The position numbers and the translations under genes are program-made. Below are positions 36,261 to 48,777 of a stretch of DNA of 64,000 bases, in pieces. The DNA comes from Rachycentron canadum. Lineage: Eukaryota; Chordata; Actinopteri; Carangiformes; Rachycentridae. The stretch lies in the NCBI GenBank assembly GCA_038496675.1, contig CM076653.1, positions 26,311,440-26,375,439 of the forward strand, read 5' to 3'. Each line of letters begins with the position of its first letter. Positions within the stretch are counted from its first letter, which is position 1. The notes beneath the pieces are model-generated. The model ran no database searches and was not told where the DNA came from. It worked only from the letters and a program-made list of their open reading frames with translations.

Positions 36261-37281
36261 TACACGCTAATTAATTTAAACTCAGCAGCTCAACGCTCTT
36301 TCCTGTCTGCACTCAACTATTTTGCTTTCAAGGTATGAGATGGATTCCTCAGCTCGCACGGGAGCAACAACTAGCTCAACGACACCTTTTAAATCCATCA
36401 AAAGCTTTTTGAATTTTAAATAAGCACTGCCTCCAATAGGGGACAAGCTGAGAAACTCCGCTTGTGATTTTGCCAGACCGTTTATAGGGGAAAGTCAAAA
36501 TAGTTTTATTCAGGCAATCTGATGTAAATAACAACAACTTTGATATCACTGATGCCATGAAGTGAGCGAGGTCGAAAAGCAAAAGGCATCAAAAGCAGCG
36601 TCAGGAGGTACACCAGACAGGTATTAGGCTAAAACAATATGGCCATTATTCTCAAGAGCGGCTTTGACAGAGCTGCGTGCTCCTCTGAGGTTCTCAGGCT
36701 CAGAGTACCAGATGCAACACCTTCAAATCTAACATCAAAGCTTTTTGCAGCGCAAAACTGGCAGAAATCACCTGGAAAACTTTCAGTGAGGCCTGTGCTC
36801 TCCATCCACTCCAAGTTATCAGGATCAGCGCTCTACATTTAAGTGACTTGCACCATAAAAGAACATGTAGACCTAGACCTCCAGAGTTTTATGAGCTTGC
36901 AAAAGAGGTTCTAACACTTTGTTATAAACATATATTTTTATATCAACACTTTAGCGGCAGGACAGCTGGCACCCAATAAACACCACAAAGCATGTGTTTC
37001 TTCTGAGAGATGCCTAAGGGATTGCAGGTTTCAAAATCACCCACATATGGACGCAGTGATATTCACAGCAGTCAAAGAACAGTTTTCTTGAAAATTGTCT
37101 TCTGAGGACCTGAATTCAAAATAAGGTTTGAGTTCAATGTCCTGCTGTTTTTCAATAATCTTATTGATAATGGCTTTGCAATTGAGTATTTGCTGCAAGG
37201 ATTTTAACAGTGGGACATACAAAAAGTTGTGTTTCTTTTTTTTGATCAATAGGAAATAGGTTCCACACAAGCGGCAGACCA
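36261..37281. other. No gene recognised
   Basis: Mixed sequence. Short frames on both strands carry no recognisable domain. The first part may still belong to the preceding repeat. Confidence 0.4.
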
Positions 37282-37811
37282 CCATGACGTCACGCACTGG
37301 TTTGTGAACTGCTGTTTTGAAGCCTGGAGTTTGTAATTTGGATGGTGCCATCTTGTTTGTTTTTTTTTGTTAGTTTTTTTTTTAAACCAGTAGAAACCAT
37401 ATTTGGGTGAGAAGGTGGAGCTGAGGAGGAGTGAGGGGTGGCTCTGTCAATCAGGAGGTAGCCATGCCCTAATGCGTACCCTTTTTGCTTTATAGTTTTT
37501 GTTTTTTTTTTTTCCAATTTTCCTGTTAATGGGACAACAATTTAAAAAAAAATGTACATCATGTTGTATTGAACAAAACTTGAAATTAGCGACTAAGATC
37601 ATAAACTCATGAGGCAAATGTTTGCTGTGAATAAATCAAATAAGAAGTTGGGCCATTTCTCATTGAATTCTACACGAACTGACTTCTGTTTGCTACCAGT
37701 GGAGTCGCCCCCTGATGGTCAATAGATAGAATGCAGGTTTAAGGCTCTTCAGCATTGGCTTCGCTTTCCAGCCCCAGAATCTATATCCACATTTATATAC
37801 AGTCTATGGTT
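37282..37811 (+). mobile_element. Dispersed teleost repeat (probable non-autonomous element), copy 1
   Basis: Reads CATGACGTCACGCACTGG, TTTTGAAGCCTGGAGTTTG, GTGCCATCTTG, GGCTCTGTCAATCA, CATGCCCTAATGCG, CATCATGTTGTATTGA, GGGCCATTTCTCATTG, GAGTCGCCCCCTGATGGTC, TTTAAGGCTCTTCAGCATTG, GGCTTCGCTTTCCAG and ends ATATACAGTCTATGG. I recognise this box order as a very common fish repeat. A second copy in this window at 62482-62849 supports it being interspersed. No coding frame is present. The class (MITE or SINE) is unsettled. Confidence 0.75.
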
Positions 37812-40800
37812 CCACAGCACTGGATTTTTCCTTGCAATATTGCTCACATTTTCAATTTCTCCATGAAATTGTTGAGATGAGCAAACTGCTATGGGGATTT
37901 CAGTGGCTACAGAGCTGTAATGCTCAACAATATCACTTCTAAAACCTCTAAATAGTGGTGCTTATGCAGAGCTTATGGAGTATTAAAGTTCTTGAAAAAA
38001 ATCATCCACTGCTGTACCTGGCACATGCACTAAATATTCCAACTTCAACAATGTTTCTGCAAGCTGCTGCTCAACTACACTTGGCAGTGCCTTGCGATGA
38101 CCTTCTCAATCTAGGGATGTAATAGAAACTTTCATTTCCTTACACTCCCTGTCCTGGTAATCAGCAAATGAATCAGAAAATGATGAAAATGCGAAAGTAG
38201 TTGTTACCACAGCTCTAAAATCAGTTAAGGTGCGAGGTGTGTGTCTGAAACTCTAGGAGACCTAAAGGTTTCATGAATACTGATCTCCAAGCTACAGCCA
38301 ACAAACATGCAAGAGACATTATCATTTCATTTCAACTTCTGTGGAACACACTGTTCTTTGATGTACAATTAAAGCAATTCATGTCTGTCCAACAAACATC
38401 CAACAGTTTTCCTACCAGCACATCATAATTGCGTCACAGTTATTATCCACTGTAACTTTACCCAGTTGTCCGTAAAACTGCAATTTAATGAAATAGTCCT
38501 GCAATAAATACTTAAAATGTTCAGCTTCTGTTGAAACTGTTTTAGTGAGGTGTTGATTCAGCGGATCCTTTTTAAGATGGGTTTTGTGATAGTGTTTGAA
38601 TTTTATAATATTAAGTACGTCCCATTTAGAACAACCAGATAATAAATATTAGAAACACTTCTTTACGACAGTTTCAACAAAGATGTACAAACATTATCCT
38701 TCACAAATATGCGACCTTGTGCAGGACTGTTGTATTAGACTGCACTGGAGCTAATAAAATAAAAAAATATGCACATTCTGGCATCAAGCTAATTATTCAA
38801 ATGATACCAAAATAGTTAGCCTTCACAAAATTATACTCTTGATTCATTCTATTTTACAAACTGCTTTAATGAAGCTTCAAAGCAATAAATTTATTCCCTG
38901 CTCATTACAATCCCAGAACAAATGCGCTAAGAATTAGATAGAATTAATAAGATTAAACACATTTATTAAAGAGCCTTTGGAAAAGTGCTAAAAGCAAAGT
39001 AGAGGTCAACAGTCTGAACTACAGAAAGACCAAATAGCTTTCCATAAAAAATATTTTTCAAGAGATTTTTTTATTTTTTATTTGTTTTCTATGTGACACC
39101 GCTCACCTAAGTGTCACAAAATTAAATGTAGTTTTAGACTCATTTAATTTTAGAAGACTGCTATGATGAAGCACATCAAAGTGCTAAGTCGAAACAAAAA
39201 TAAATAAAATTATATTAAGGGAGAGAACTAATACTCAGCACTACTACTAGCTATCTAAAAACTAACAAAATTATATTTTTGGGTAATAAAAATTTTTTAT
39301 TAAAACACAGTCATATCTTGGCGTTTTCCAAATGTACAACTGACTCTTTAGTTATATAACACGAGTTAAGTCATTAATATTGGGTAATTACAATTTAGAG
39401 TCATTCATCTTGTCTACATGGACTTAATTACAATATATTTAGGTAGGAATCCATTTGATACATATCTATCTGCAAATATCTGTAAATCTCTGTAAATCTG
39501 TAAATATCTAGCACTACTTGACACCCCTCTGCAAGTGATCAAAAATTCCATAGTATTGCACCCCATTTAACTGAAATATTTAGAAACACAGACAATTTGC
39601 CTTCCCAACTTGGTAAAGTGTTATATAATTAGTTCTAATTAACAAGAGCAGTACAATGTGATAATCAATCATTCAACTGCTAAGCTGAATCTGTCAGATC
39701 CCGAAGCTCCTTATCTCATCAATTCAGTTATCAAGGCAATCTAAACAGTTGCATTATTCATTAAATGTAGGGGTTTTGTTGTGCAATACAGTGCCGCTCT
39801 TATTTTTTCCTAAAGGTTGATATTATATTTAATCATGGCATCACTTTTTTTTTTTTTCTTTTCCCCCCTCTGGTTAATATGGATGATCCTTAGTCTGGTA
39901 GTGCACGGCAGTGAACTTTTACCGTGAGTGGTAACTTAACATAACCTAATTAAGTATTAGTTGAGGGTTGTGGCTGATTTAAGTGCACGTGTAAACACGT
40001 AAAATGTCATTTCGAGAATGATGCTTGCCTAAAATTGTCATATAAGGTGGCCTTGACTTCCCACATTCTGGCAGCGGACATGCATTGGCAAGTTAAAACC
40101 AATATCCTGCCCACTGAATAAAGCCAACTGTGAACTTCATTGTTACTTCATGCTGTGCACACATGCAGTTCACACATTTTAAGAGCTATTAACATAAATA
40201 AAGATGGTATTTGTGGCCATAAGCATAGCTAGCACAAGTGAGTGTTAGCTAACCTTTGCATTAACGCCGACTTATTCATGTTGCTCTTTGTTACTGGCAG
40301 ACAATTACTTCTGCTCACTTTAAACAATGCATCTAACTATCTAACTACTAATCTAACTACTACTACTATTACTACTACTACCTCTAACTGACATTTGATA
40401 AGGTCTGATTTCGTTTATCTTATAGATAGATCTTTCCAGATCCACATTAATCCGTCCAGCACGAGTGAAAAGACGGCAGAAAGCCAGAGTACCAAGTCTT
40501 CTATGTTCATACATTGTATACTTAGTTTGCTTATATTGTGTAATTGTTTGACACTTGACACATGAGAATACCCTCTCACATCTGTATGATAGCCAGCATC
40601 TGGCTAACCTAACTTAAAACTGTGGTCTACCGACTAGAAGTTGAGCAACCTCACCTTAACACGATGCATCTTGACAAAGGGTCTTGTGTCGTGCATTATT
40701 TCATAAAGCTTGGGTTTGGGTTTCTGTTATTGCCATCAGAATTTAATGAGACAAAAGTAATTAAAGTGTTCCCCTCTCTCTCCCTTCTTTTTCCCTTTTG

Positions 40801-41422
40801 ACTCCAGTCATCTGCAACAATGTGTATCACGTGTTGCAATGCTTTCTGGGCAGTGGGAAGAGAGAGTGTCGCCAATGTGTTGCATTGTCTGGCAAGCTCA
40901 CAGTCAGTAGTGGATGAAATAAAGCTTAAACTTGCAAAACAGGAGTTTCTAAAAATCCATAATCATTTAGGGAACACAGCTGCATTATAAACCTAATGGC
41001 CTTGTTGTCACAACAGATAAACCCTGCTAACCCTGGTTTACAACACCAACTCTTACAGACCATCACAGTTATGTGTGTACAAAGTTCCGGATTGTAACAT
41101 CTTGGCTCTTCATCTAGTTCTGTGAAAGACAGTTAGATCTTATCAGCCAAGACTATCTGGCTAATATTAGAAAAAGGCAAAGTTGATCTACCAACTGATA
41201 AAGAAGCTAATTTATGATTTTGTGATGTTAGAAATATTGATAGATACCAGAAAGGTGTTTATTGCCAGTGAAACTAAAACAGCTGCTTCATCACCAACAA
41301 GAAGTTCAGTAGTGTCCTGGTGGGTGGTTGGTGGCTATTCTGTGCTGATCAACTGTTGTCGAATAATTCATTTTTATGCCTTTGCGCTGGCTTTGTGCCA
41401 GCTGTGGCACACACATTCATCT
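37812..41422. other. No gene recognised; AT-rich 3.6 kb
   Basis: No open frame of useful length exists. A small degenerate repeat of CTGTAAATCT-like units lies near 39466-39510 and a CTA/CTAA-rich patch near 40328-40385. The stretch 37900-38600 has a patchy protein-fossil feel on the minus strand, but I could not assign a family. Confidence 0.4.
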
Positions 41423-41772
41423 GGACTCAAGGATAAACTGATTTTGGTCGTCAAAGGTCACAATAACCTCTTGCATGTTCAATCTCAAGACCATCTTGAA
41501 GGAATATGTGTTTAGATTTGGCCAAAACAGTAATCTGGTGAATAGATTTTGGTGGGCTAAGGTTAAAGTTCAAGTCATGGTGATCTTGCGAATCCAATAT
41601 ATCTGGAACACCCAGGGGGAATTTCATTACATCTGGCACAGATGTTCACTTGGACTCAAGGATGAACTGAATCAAATTTGGTTGTCAAAAGTCAAGGATC
41701 GTGGTCATTGTGATCTCACAAAACATGGTTTTTGGTCATAAGTCATTCACTAATCATGACACAATTGAACTT
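41423..41772 (+). repeat. Diverged tandem repeat units of about 105-130 bp
   Basis: Three units align on the block GATTTTGGTSGTCAAAGGTC: 41440 (GATTTTGGTCGTCAAAGG), 41545 (GATTTTGGTGGGCTAAGG) and about 41675 (AATTTGGTTGTCAAAAG). GGACTCAAGGATRAACTGA recurs at 41423 and 41652, and GGTGATCTTGCGA matches TGTGATCTCACAA. These resemble a tandem family widespread in percomorph genomes whose units contain TCAAGGTCACTGTGACCTCA. The open frames across it are not meaningful. Confidence 0.7.
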
Positions 41773-42555
41773 ATATATGTAAGAATTACATAACATAACA
41801 TTCTGCAAAACCAGAATGTTTTTGTTTTTTTTTTTGAGAAAGCATTTCCCATACGAGCAATATGCACAGCTTGAATGGCCTTGTGAATATATGAAATATC
41901 AAGGAACAAATATCCTATGTAGGATGGAGATGCTTAATAATAACAATAATAATAATAATAATAACAACAACATTCAATAATTTGAATTACTCCCAGGTAT
42001 TGGACGAAACTTAAAGTGATTTGAGGAAATAATAAGAAATACATAAATAACATCCATACTTAAATGACTATCCTATTCATTTTGAGAGTCAAAGGTACAC
42101 AGTATACTTCTGAGGTGCTTTAACTTCCATAGAAAATAGTATGAGTCATAACCATTTGTTGGGATTACTTGTTCAGTTGTCTATAGCCAACATGCTCACA
42201 AAGAAGTCTTGAAGACTTCTCACAATGAAGTCTTGTTAGCATGTGAATATCTGATAATTAGCCCAAAACACAAAGTACATGTGAGTTTATTGGGACTGTC
42301 ATAAATTTGAAATGTTTATTGGATGATGACATTTGATGAAGTCTCCGGGACGCCATCAAACAATTACCCAACATGCCAACATAAAGCTAAACCTTAAAAG
42401 CTGACAACTCCTCACCAAAGTGTAATAGTATTCTACTGTAACAACCAACAGATGTACCTACAGCCCTTTATTTTGGCCCATGTACAATATCAACCACCTC
42501 ATTATACCTATATTCCCATTATAGTTATGCATATTTCATGTCTTGTATTTTCTGA

Positions 42556-42572
42556 CCCCCCCCCCCCCCCCC
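42556..42572. repeat. C(17) homopolymer
   Basis: Seventeen consecutive C after TCTGA. Confidence 0.95.
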
Positions 42573-43536
42573 TTATTTTCTTTTTAGGTTCTCTTGTCGT
42601 TCTCTCTACAAAATGTAAACACAAAGCACCAAGTCTATAATCTCCAACCAGCCAAGATAGGTTACATGATACCACTTGGCAATGCTCCTCATTTCCCTGT
42701 CCTCCTAACTTGGCAGATATGAACCGGCTGATTTCAGAGGTGGACATTTCTTGTTACAAACTTACTTTTATGGTACTTGTGTCCCCATTTTTGCTCTCAT
42801 AATATCAATCAACCACCAACGTTCATTACATTTTTTTTATGTCTCTCTTTACTTCACCAATTCCCACCTCTTCTGCCTGTCACTCCCTCTCAGTACCTAA
42901 TTTAAACACTGTTCTACTGTAGCACATCCATATTTCAGACCTATTCTCTGGGCTTTTGTACCATCAGATATGACACATCGTCCATCAGTCGCACAGGCAG
43001 CAATACTTCCATGATACACGCTCTATCATCAGGGCACTGTCAGAGAAGCTTCGTGTTAGTCCAACACCACACAAACGCACTCATATGTACACACATGTGA
43101 AGAGGTGTCCGGAGCTTCTACTCCTCCTCCTCCTCCTCTCCCTCCTAAAAAGAACAAGCTGGTCTACATCAATAAAAAAGAAGTACAAAACAGTGCCATA
43201 CCCTATCTTTAGAAGATGGTGAATCCCAAATCCACTTTCTGCTTATCTGGTGCCAACAAGGCCAAATATTCACTGCAAACAATTTTAAATTCCATCTTGC
43301 CATGATAATTATGAATGTATCAGCCACCCATATCTTCTAATATCTATCTAAGACCTCGAGCTGGCAGTGATACAGGCTCAACGATCCTCTTCCTTTGACA
43401 TTTCTCACCCTGAACCTTAATCTAGCTGATTGCCATCTCACCAGGTTGAAGTCACTGTCTGAATATTGGAAGTCATTGTCTTTCTTGTTTCCATCCAAGT
43501 CACTGCTGCAATCTGCTTCAACATTGCTAAATTTGC

Positions 43537-43539
<3 letters not shown>

Positions 43540-43565
<26 letters not shown>
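43540..43565. repeat. A(26) homopolymer
   Basis: Twenty-six A, possibly an old poly-A tail. No element body was identified upstream. Confidence 0.95.
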
Positions 43566-43567
<2 letters not shown>

Positions 43568-46500
43568 ACACAAATATCACATCACTATACAAAATCATCA
43601 CGTCTTGAAAATGACAATCATATAATAAATGTGTTCATCACATTCCATCGGGTCTTAAAGGGAGGTAGTACATTGCCTCCAACATGCTACAATGGGTTAA
43701 CAGCCACATTTTGTCCAATCCTGTCCCGCTTTGTTTGATATCCATGAAGCTGGAAAACTCACAAGATGAACAAATATACAAAGGTGCTGATGTTGTCAAA
43801 ATAATGAAGATGTTGGCATGAATTGTGTCTAAATTTGCTTGTATTTGTCTATTTATACAGATAGGATGAAAAAAAAAAAGCATCAATCAGCACCAGACAT
43901 CAAATCTCAACGTCATGTCATTAAAATGGCAGTCTATCATCATCATGCAAACAGACAAACACTGTGATATGTATTATGTCTGACAAGAAAGGTATTTAGT
44001 CAATGTTGAACTTCATTTGAACATCTGACTTTGTGGTGAACTGTTCATGCTGAAGTTGGCCAATTCATCATAACATCAACATAGAGTAAATACCACACCA
44101 TATAACTAGTACACGCATGGTCTTGTTTGGGACGACTGTAAGTTTACTACTTGGCGCCCACCATTGCAGCTTGGTTTCACAATGTCCACCAAGGACCATA
44201 AGTCATTTAAAGTCCATTAAGTAATTACAGCCATCCTTAGTTACCACTTAGACCAGCTCATGTGCCCTCTGCTGCCAATGCTTGTTTTCTTGACGCGGCT
44301 CCTCCTTTCCATAATCAACCCCATCCTACATTGCCTTTGTAGTTGACTAAGAGGGAGCAGAGAAGCTTACCTTAACTCTAATGCCACAAGACAATATTTC
44401 TTTTTCTTTCTATAAACACATTTTACTCATGTGAATACAGGGATAGGTGCCGGATTACACCCGTTTGTTAGACTATTGCTTTCTCTTGCTTGCAGCAAAG
44501 ACTTTATTTCTCATATTTGAGAACGGGCCGAACAATTCTAAGATATAATTGTCCTTCAATCTAAATCTAATCATGCAACTGATTGGGTTATGTTTCATAT
44601 GCTTTGTTTTTTGACAAAAACACATACAAGCCATGTCTCCTCACAGCCCAACAGTAGGAGGTGGTGGGCCAACTTCGCTGTATTCAGTTCATGTTACAAA
44701 GTATTTTGTTGATGTAACCTTCAATCACTTGTCTCTTTTTTGATCCATTGAGTGAGGGGATGAGGCACCAGGGGAAATCTCCCATCTACCCATTAGTGTG
44801 CTGTGCTCCACCTCGTATTTAATCACACTTGGAAAGACTGGACACCAGCAAAGTACATGTTCATCCTGTGTGTGTCTCTGTGGCACTGCATGCTGGTGTA
44901 TGGTTTTCTTATACTATTTTTATTTATTTTTGATGTAGATGATGTGTTTTCCAGGGATTGTTGCATATTCAACAGCACTCCTTGGTTAATCCTGTTCATA
45001 TTCGTGGATGCCAACAGATCTGTGCTCACCTGTACAATACAGCCACAGGATTACTTATCACTTTAGACAAGTGCACCTTCAGGACGACAAGATTGGAATT
45101 GGTCATGTTACACAGCGTCTGTGTGGTCGATTAAAGTACCTGAAAAAGCAAAACCAACCTGGAGTCAAACATGTGATGTGTTGGAGATGTAAGACATGAA
45201 ATCACAGAGAGAAAGAGGAAAAGAGAGTGGTAGCAAGATGCCCTCTAAAGCTTACTACATCATTATCCCAAATACACACACTTAAATGCATTTTACGCTG
45301 TCTGTGCTCACATAAATCTGTAAACATGCAAAGAGTCTTGTGCTCAAGTTGACACTTGCAGGTCCCACACTACACACAAAACGCACTCAGGAAACATTCT
45401 CTCTCTTTCTACCTCACACACACACACACAAAGCCATCAGAGCAAGGTCAACCCTGACAGCAGGCAGATGAAAAGCCACTTAGGAGACCTGCCACTTGTC
45501 TCTATCCTGTGTCTCCCCTTTGAGAGCTTTACGCCCAAAGAGCCTATTGATAGGGAATAAACGATGAAGTCATAGTAACTCGCAATGTCAGACGGAAGAG
45601 GAATGAATGGAATAAGTGTTAAGGTAGCATAGAAAAGTAGAACATAATTGTGTAAAATTACAATTAATCAAAGATTTAGTGGAGAATTAATCATGTTGGG
45701 TGTCTTTGGGGGATGCTGTCTAATCAAAGTGCCATATAAACCAGCCTGAAGACTAACGCACATATGAAGACATATAACGGCATCTAATACCAAGAACAGA
45801 AAAGGGTGGAAGAGGAAGTAAGTTAAGATGACCTAATAAATTGTATGAAGCAGCACAAAATACAGCAGAACAGAGTACAGATATTCATATTAAGCTTGAT
45901 TTAGAGAATCAAACTGAGATAAGAAAATAGAATAAATAATGTCTGACAGCAACATAAGACTGTAAACCAGCCTTCCACCACACCCGAGGTACACAATGCC
46001 AGAACAAACTAGAGTTGGAAATGAATGCTTTATATCATCAGAGCTTAGAAGAGGGATTGGAGATTCTGTGTGTGTTCGATATTTTTGATTCTGCTCCACG
46101 GAGCAGGCCTATCACCTCTGAAAACACTGGAGACTCACTGGTTCAGCGCAGATTATAAATATGCATGGAAATCAATACATATTTGGCAGCGGGGGAAAGA
46201 AAAATTGAGAAAAACACAGGAAGAGAGCAGAGGCCCTGGAATGTTCATCTTCATTTATTACAGTCATTTATTCTCTTTCTCTCTCTTCCCTCTGCTGCAC
46301 ATGTGTACAGACTCACTTCCCTACCTACGCATGCAAGCACGCACACACACAGACTAAGGCACAGACGCACATAAGCATGCACAGCAAGAGAGAGGGAGCC
46401 AAGGAATATGTCCAGATCAGCAAATTATCCATTCTTTTCTCTCCCCAACCGTCCCTGTGGGGCTGTGCAGTGTGTAATAGCAAGTGCCCTCCTCTGACGA

Positions 46501-47899
46501 TTAGCCAGACTATATATTTGTCATTTCAGGTCCATAAGGGAGGCCAGGGAGTAGTCTGAGACACAGGCTCATTCATCCATTGACTTCCATCATAGAGGTT
46601 ATAGGCAAAATCTACAATCTTCCACAATTCAGATTATATATTAAATTAAATTGCAAAATTATACAAGAACTTTAAATATGAATTCTCAGCCGTTATCTGG
46701 TTCCATTTTCAAAATGATAAGTGCTACTCTAACATAATACTGTAAATATTTTATGCAATGCTTTTGTTTTTCCTCACAGATATGAGCACACTGTAAGATG
46801 TCTATGTCTGCATGAGTACGCTCCCGTTATACAGTAGTGCAAGTTTGCAGAGTGTACACAGCCACAGTGTGAGCCGTGCTATGTTTTGTAACTGGCAGAC
46901 TAAAAGTAGGCCTTAACTTGACAAACTGCAGTAGTAGCCTTGGCCCAAAAGGACACATCTTAGCTCCTTACTCCTGTTTTATGACTAATAATAATGGTCC
47001 GACTTGTCTTGCTTCAGCACCTCTCCACCATTCATTCAGTGTGCAATTTGCTGTGTTTCCGTCCATCAAATGCCACAATACAGACTCAAAGTGTGCCCAA
47101 ATGACCTCTATGCAACATTAACATTTGACAACAGACAGTATAAATGCACGTTTGTGATATTACAACTTATCTTTGTTTAGTAATTGGTGACACTGGGTGG
47201 TTGTAATATAGCCCAGGGGGTCATTTGATACTGTAATGATAGCAGGTTGTCATAGAGGGTGGATCATTGTCACTCCTCCCTATCAGTCATTTCTTAATAG
47301 TGTGAAACTAAGTCTGTTCTTTCATGTTGAGGTAAATGGAACTTCAGTCTATCTGCACTTGGTAGATGGTAGATTGGATATTGAATATATGTTTTTCATA
47401 TCAGAATAAATTAGGATCTGGTTAATCATGAAGTGTGTCTAAAAGAAGTGATATGAATGAGAATATTCTGTTGTGTATGGTCTAAACTTTCTTTCGGCAC
47501 ATTTTTTTGAACTGGAGCACTTTAAACTTGTATGAGTTAAGATAAGATGAAAGATGGATGTGGTGCACATTCCACAGCTCTTTATTTCCAAGATTGTAAA
47601 GAAGAGCAGTGATTAGGGCATTCACTCACTTTGCATCTTGTAAGATTTATATAACTACGGGATATAGTTAACAGGGACATTTTCACTTAATGCCTCTATG
47701 GCTGTAATGTCTTGTTGTCATTATGGGGTAGAAAAATGTGTCCCCTGGTTATTGTCTATATTGTGAGCCCTGCTTTGTAACTTTTAATTTATAGTAAACC
47801 CAACACAACGGTCTCTGTGATAATAATATACACATTGTGGCGTCTTTGTACTGTACATGTGTCTGATTAATTTCCTGTGCTTCCTGGGAGTATTTGGGT

Positions 47900-48095
47900 G
47901 TCTTCTACTGTCCTTCCTTTCCTTTTTATGCCTTTCATCTATTTCTTCGTTCTGCTGCCTTCTTCCCTTGCTTTGTTCTTTACTTTTTACACTTCCCCTT
48001 TACTGCTTTTTCTCGATCATCTCCTCATTTCTCTTCTCTTTTAATTTCTATCTCCCTATAAGCACCTCTCCTCCTCTCCATCTCTAGCCTCTTAA
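47900..48095. repeat. Pyrimidine-rich tract
   Basis: C/T-rich sequence with CCTTCCTTTCC and TTCTCTTCTC. It yields a Leu/Phe/Ser-rich plus frame of 76 codons that is not a gene. Confidence 0.75.
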
Positions 48096-48688
48096 TAAGC
48101 TCTAATACATGCAAGCCATTGGCTTTTAACGTGTACTCCATATAGACCATACAGGTGCATCATTAATCTAAGCCCTTTGCAGTGCTAGCTGTGTGTAATG
48201 GTAACTGGATAACACATTGTTTCCTGTGTGAGCCAGGGCATCCATATTATCTACCATCACTCCCTAATAAATTACACCTGGAGATGTGGCATTTGTCTCC
48301 ATGTGCCTAAGCATTGTGTTGCTGGTCTTCCCAAGTGGATAAATGAATATAATACAAGCGTGTTCTCTAATTACCCCTTCATCTCTTTAGCCAACACCCA
48401 CGCAAGCTCTCAGTCTCTCCCTCTTTTGGTTACACGTGTATAACAGACTTGAATGAATATGATAGAGAACATTATTACAGCACCGTTTAAGAGAGTTATA
48501 ACATGTATAACATAGTGCAATCGTAATGTCGAGCTAACTGGTGGATTTCTTAAGCGTCGTTTTGTGTTCACAGGGCAGAATGCATTCAATTTGTGTTTGA
48601 GTTGATCGTGAAAGTATTATGGCAGTGGGCAAAACTTATACTGACAGTTCAGTAAAGAGATGCTCCAACATTCACCGATAATCATTAT

Positions 48689-48691
<3 letters not shown>

Positions 48692-48755
<64 letters not shown>

Positions 48756-48777
48756 AAGAGAGAGAAAGAGAGAGGGA
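48692..48777. repeat. (GA)n microsatellite, long
   Basis: Eighty-six bases of GA with a few GC, AAA and GGG interruptions in the right third. Confidence 0.97.

Larger units (their letters stand above)
41773..48690. other. No gene recognised over 7 kb
   Basis: Mixed AT-rich DNA with an AAT/AAC-rich patch (41938-41972), a 17-C run (42556-42572), a CTC-rich patch near 43121-43143, a 26-A run (43540-43565), CA patches near 45416-45430 and a pyrimidine-rich tract (47900-48095). Frames of 60-95 codons show no domain. Confidence 0.4.

Noticed and set aside
37900..38600. Possible minus-strand hAT transposase fossil
   Set aside because: I looked for the usual hAT blocks (for example the TRWNS-type motif) and found none that I could defend.
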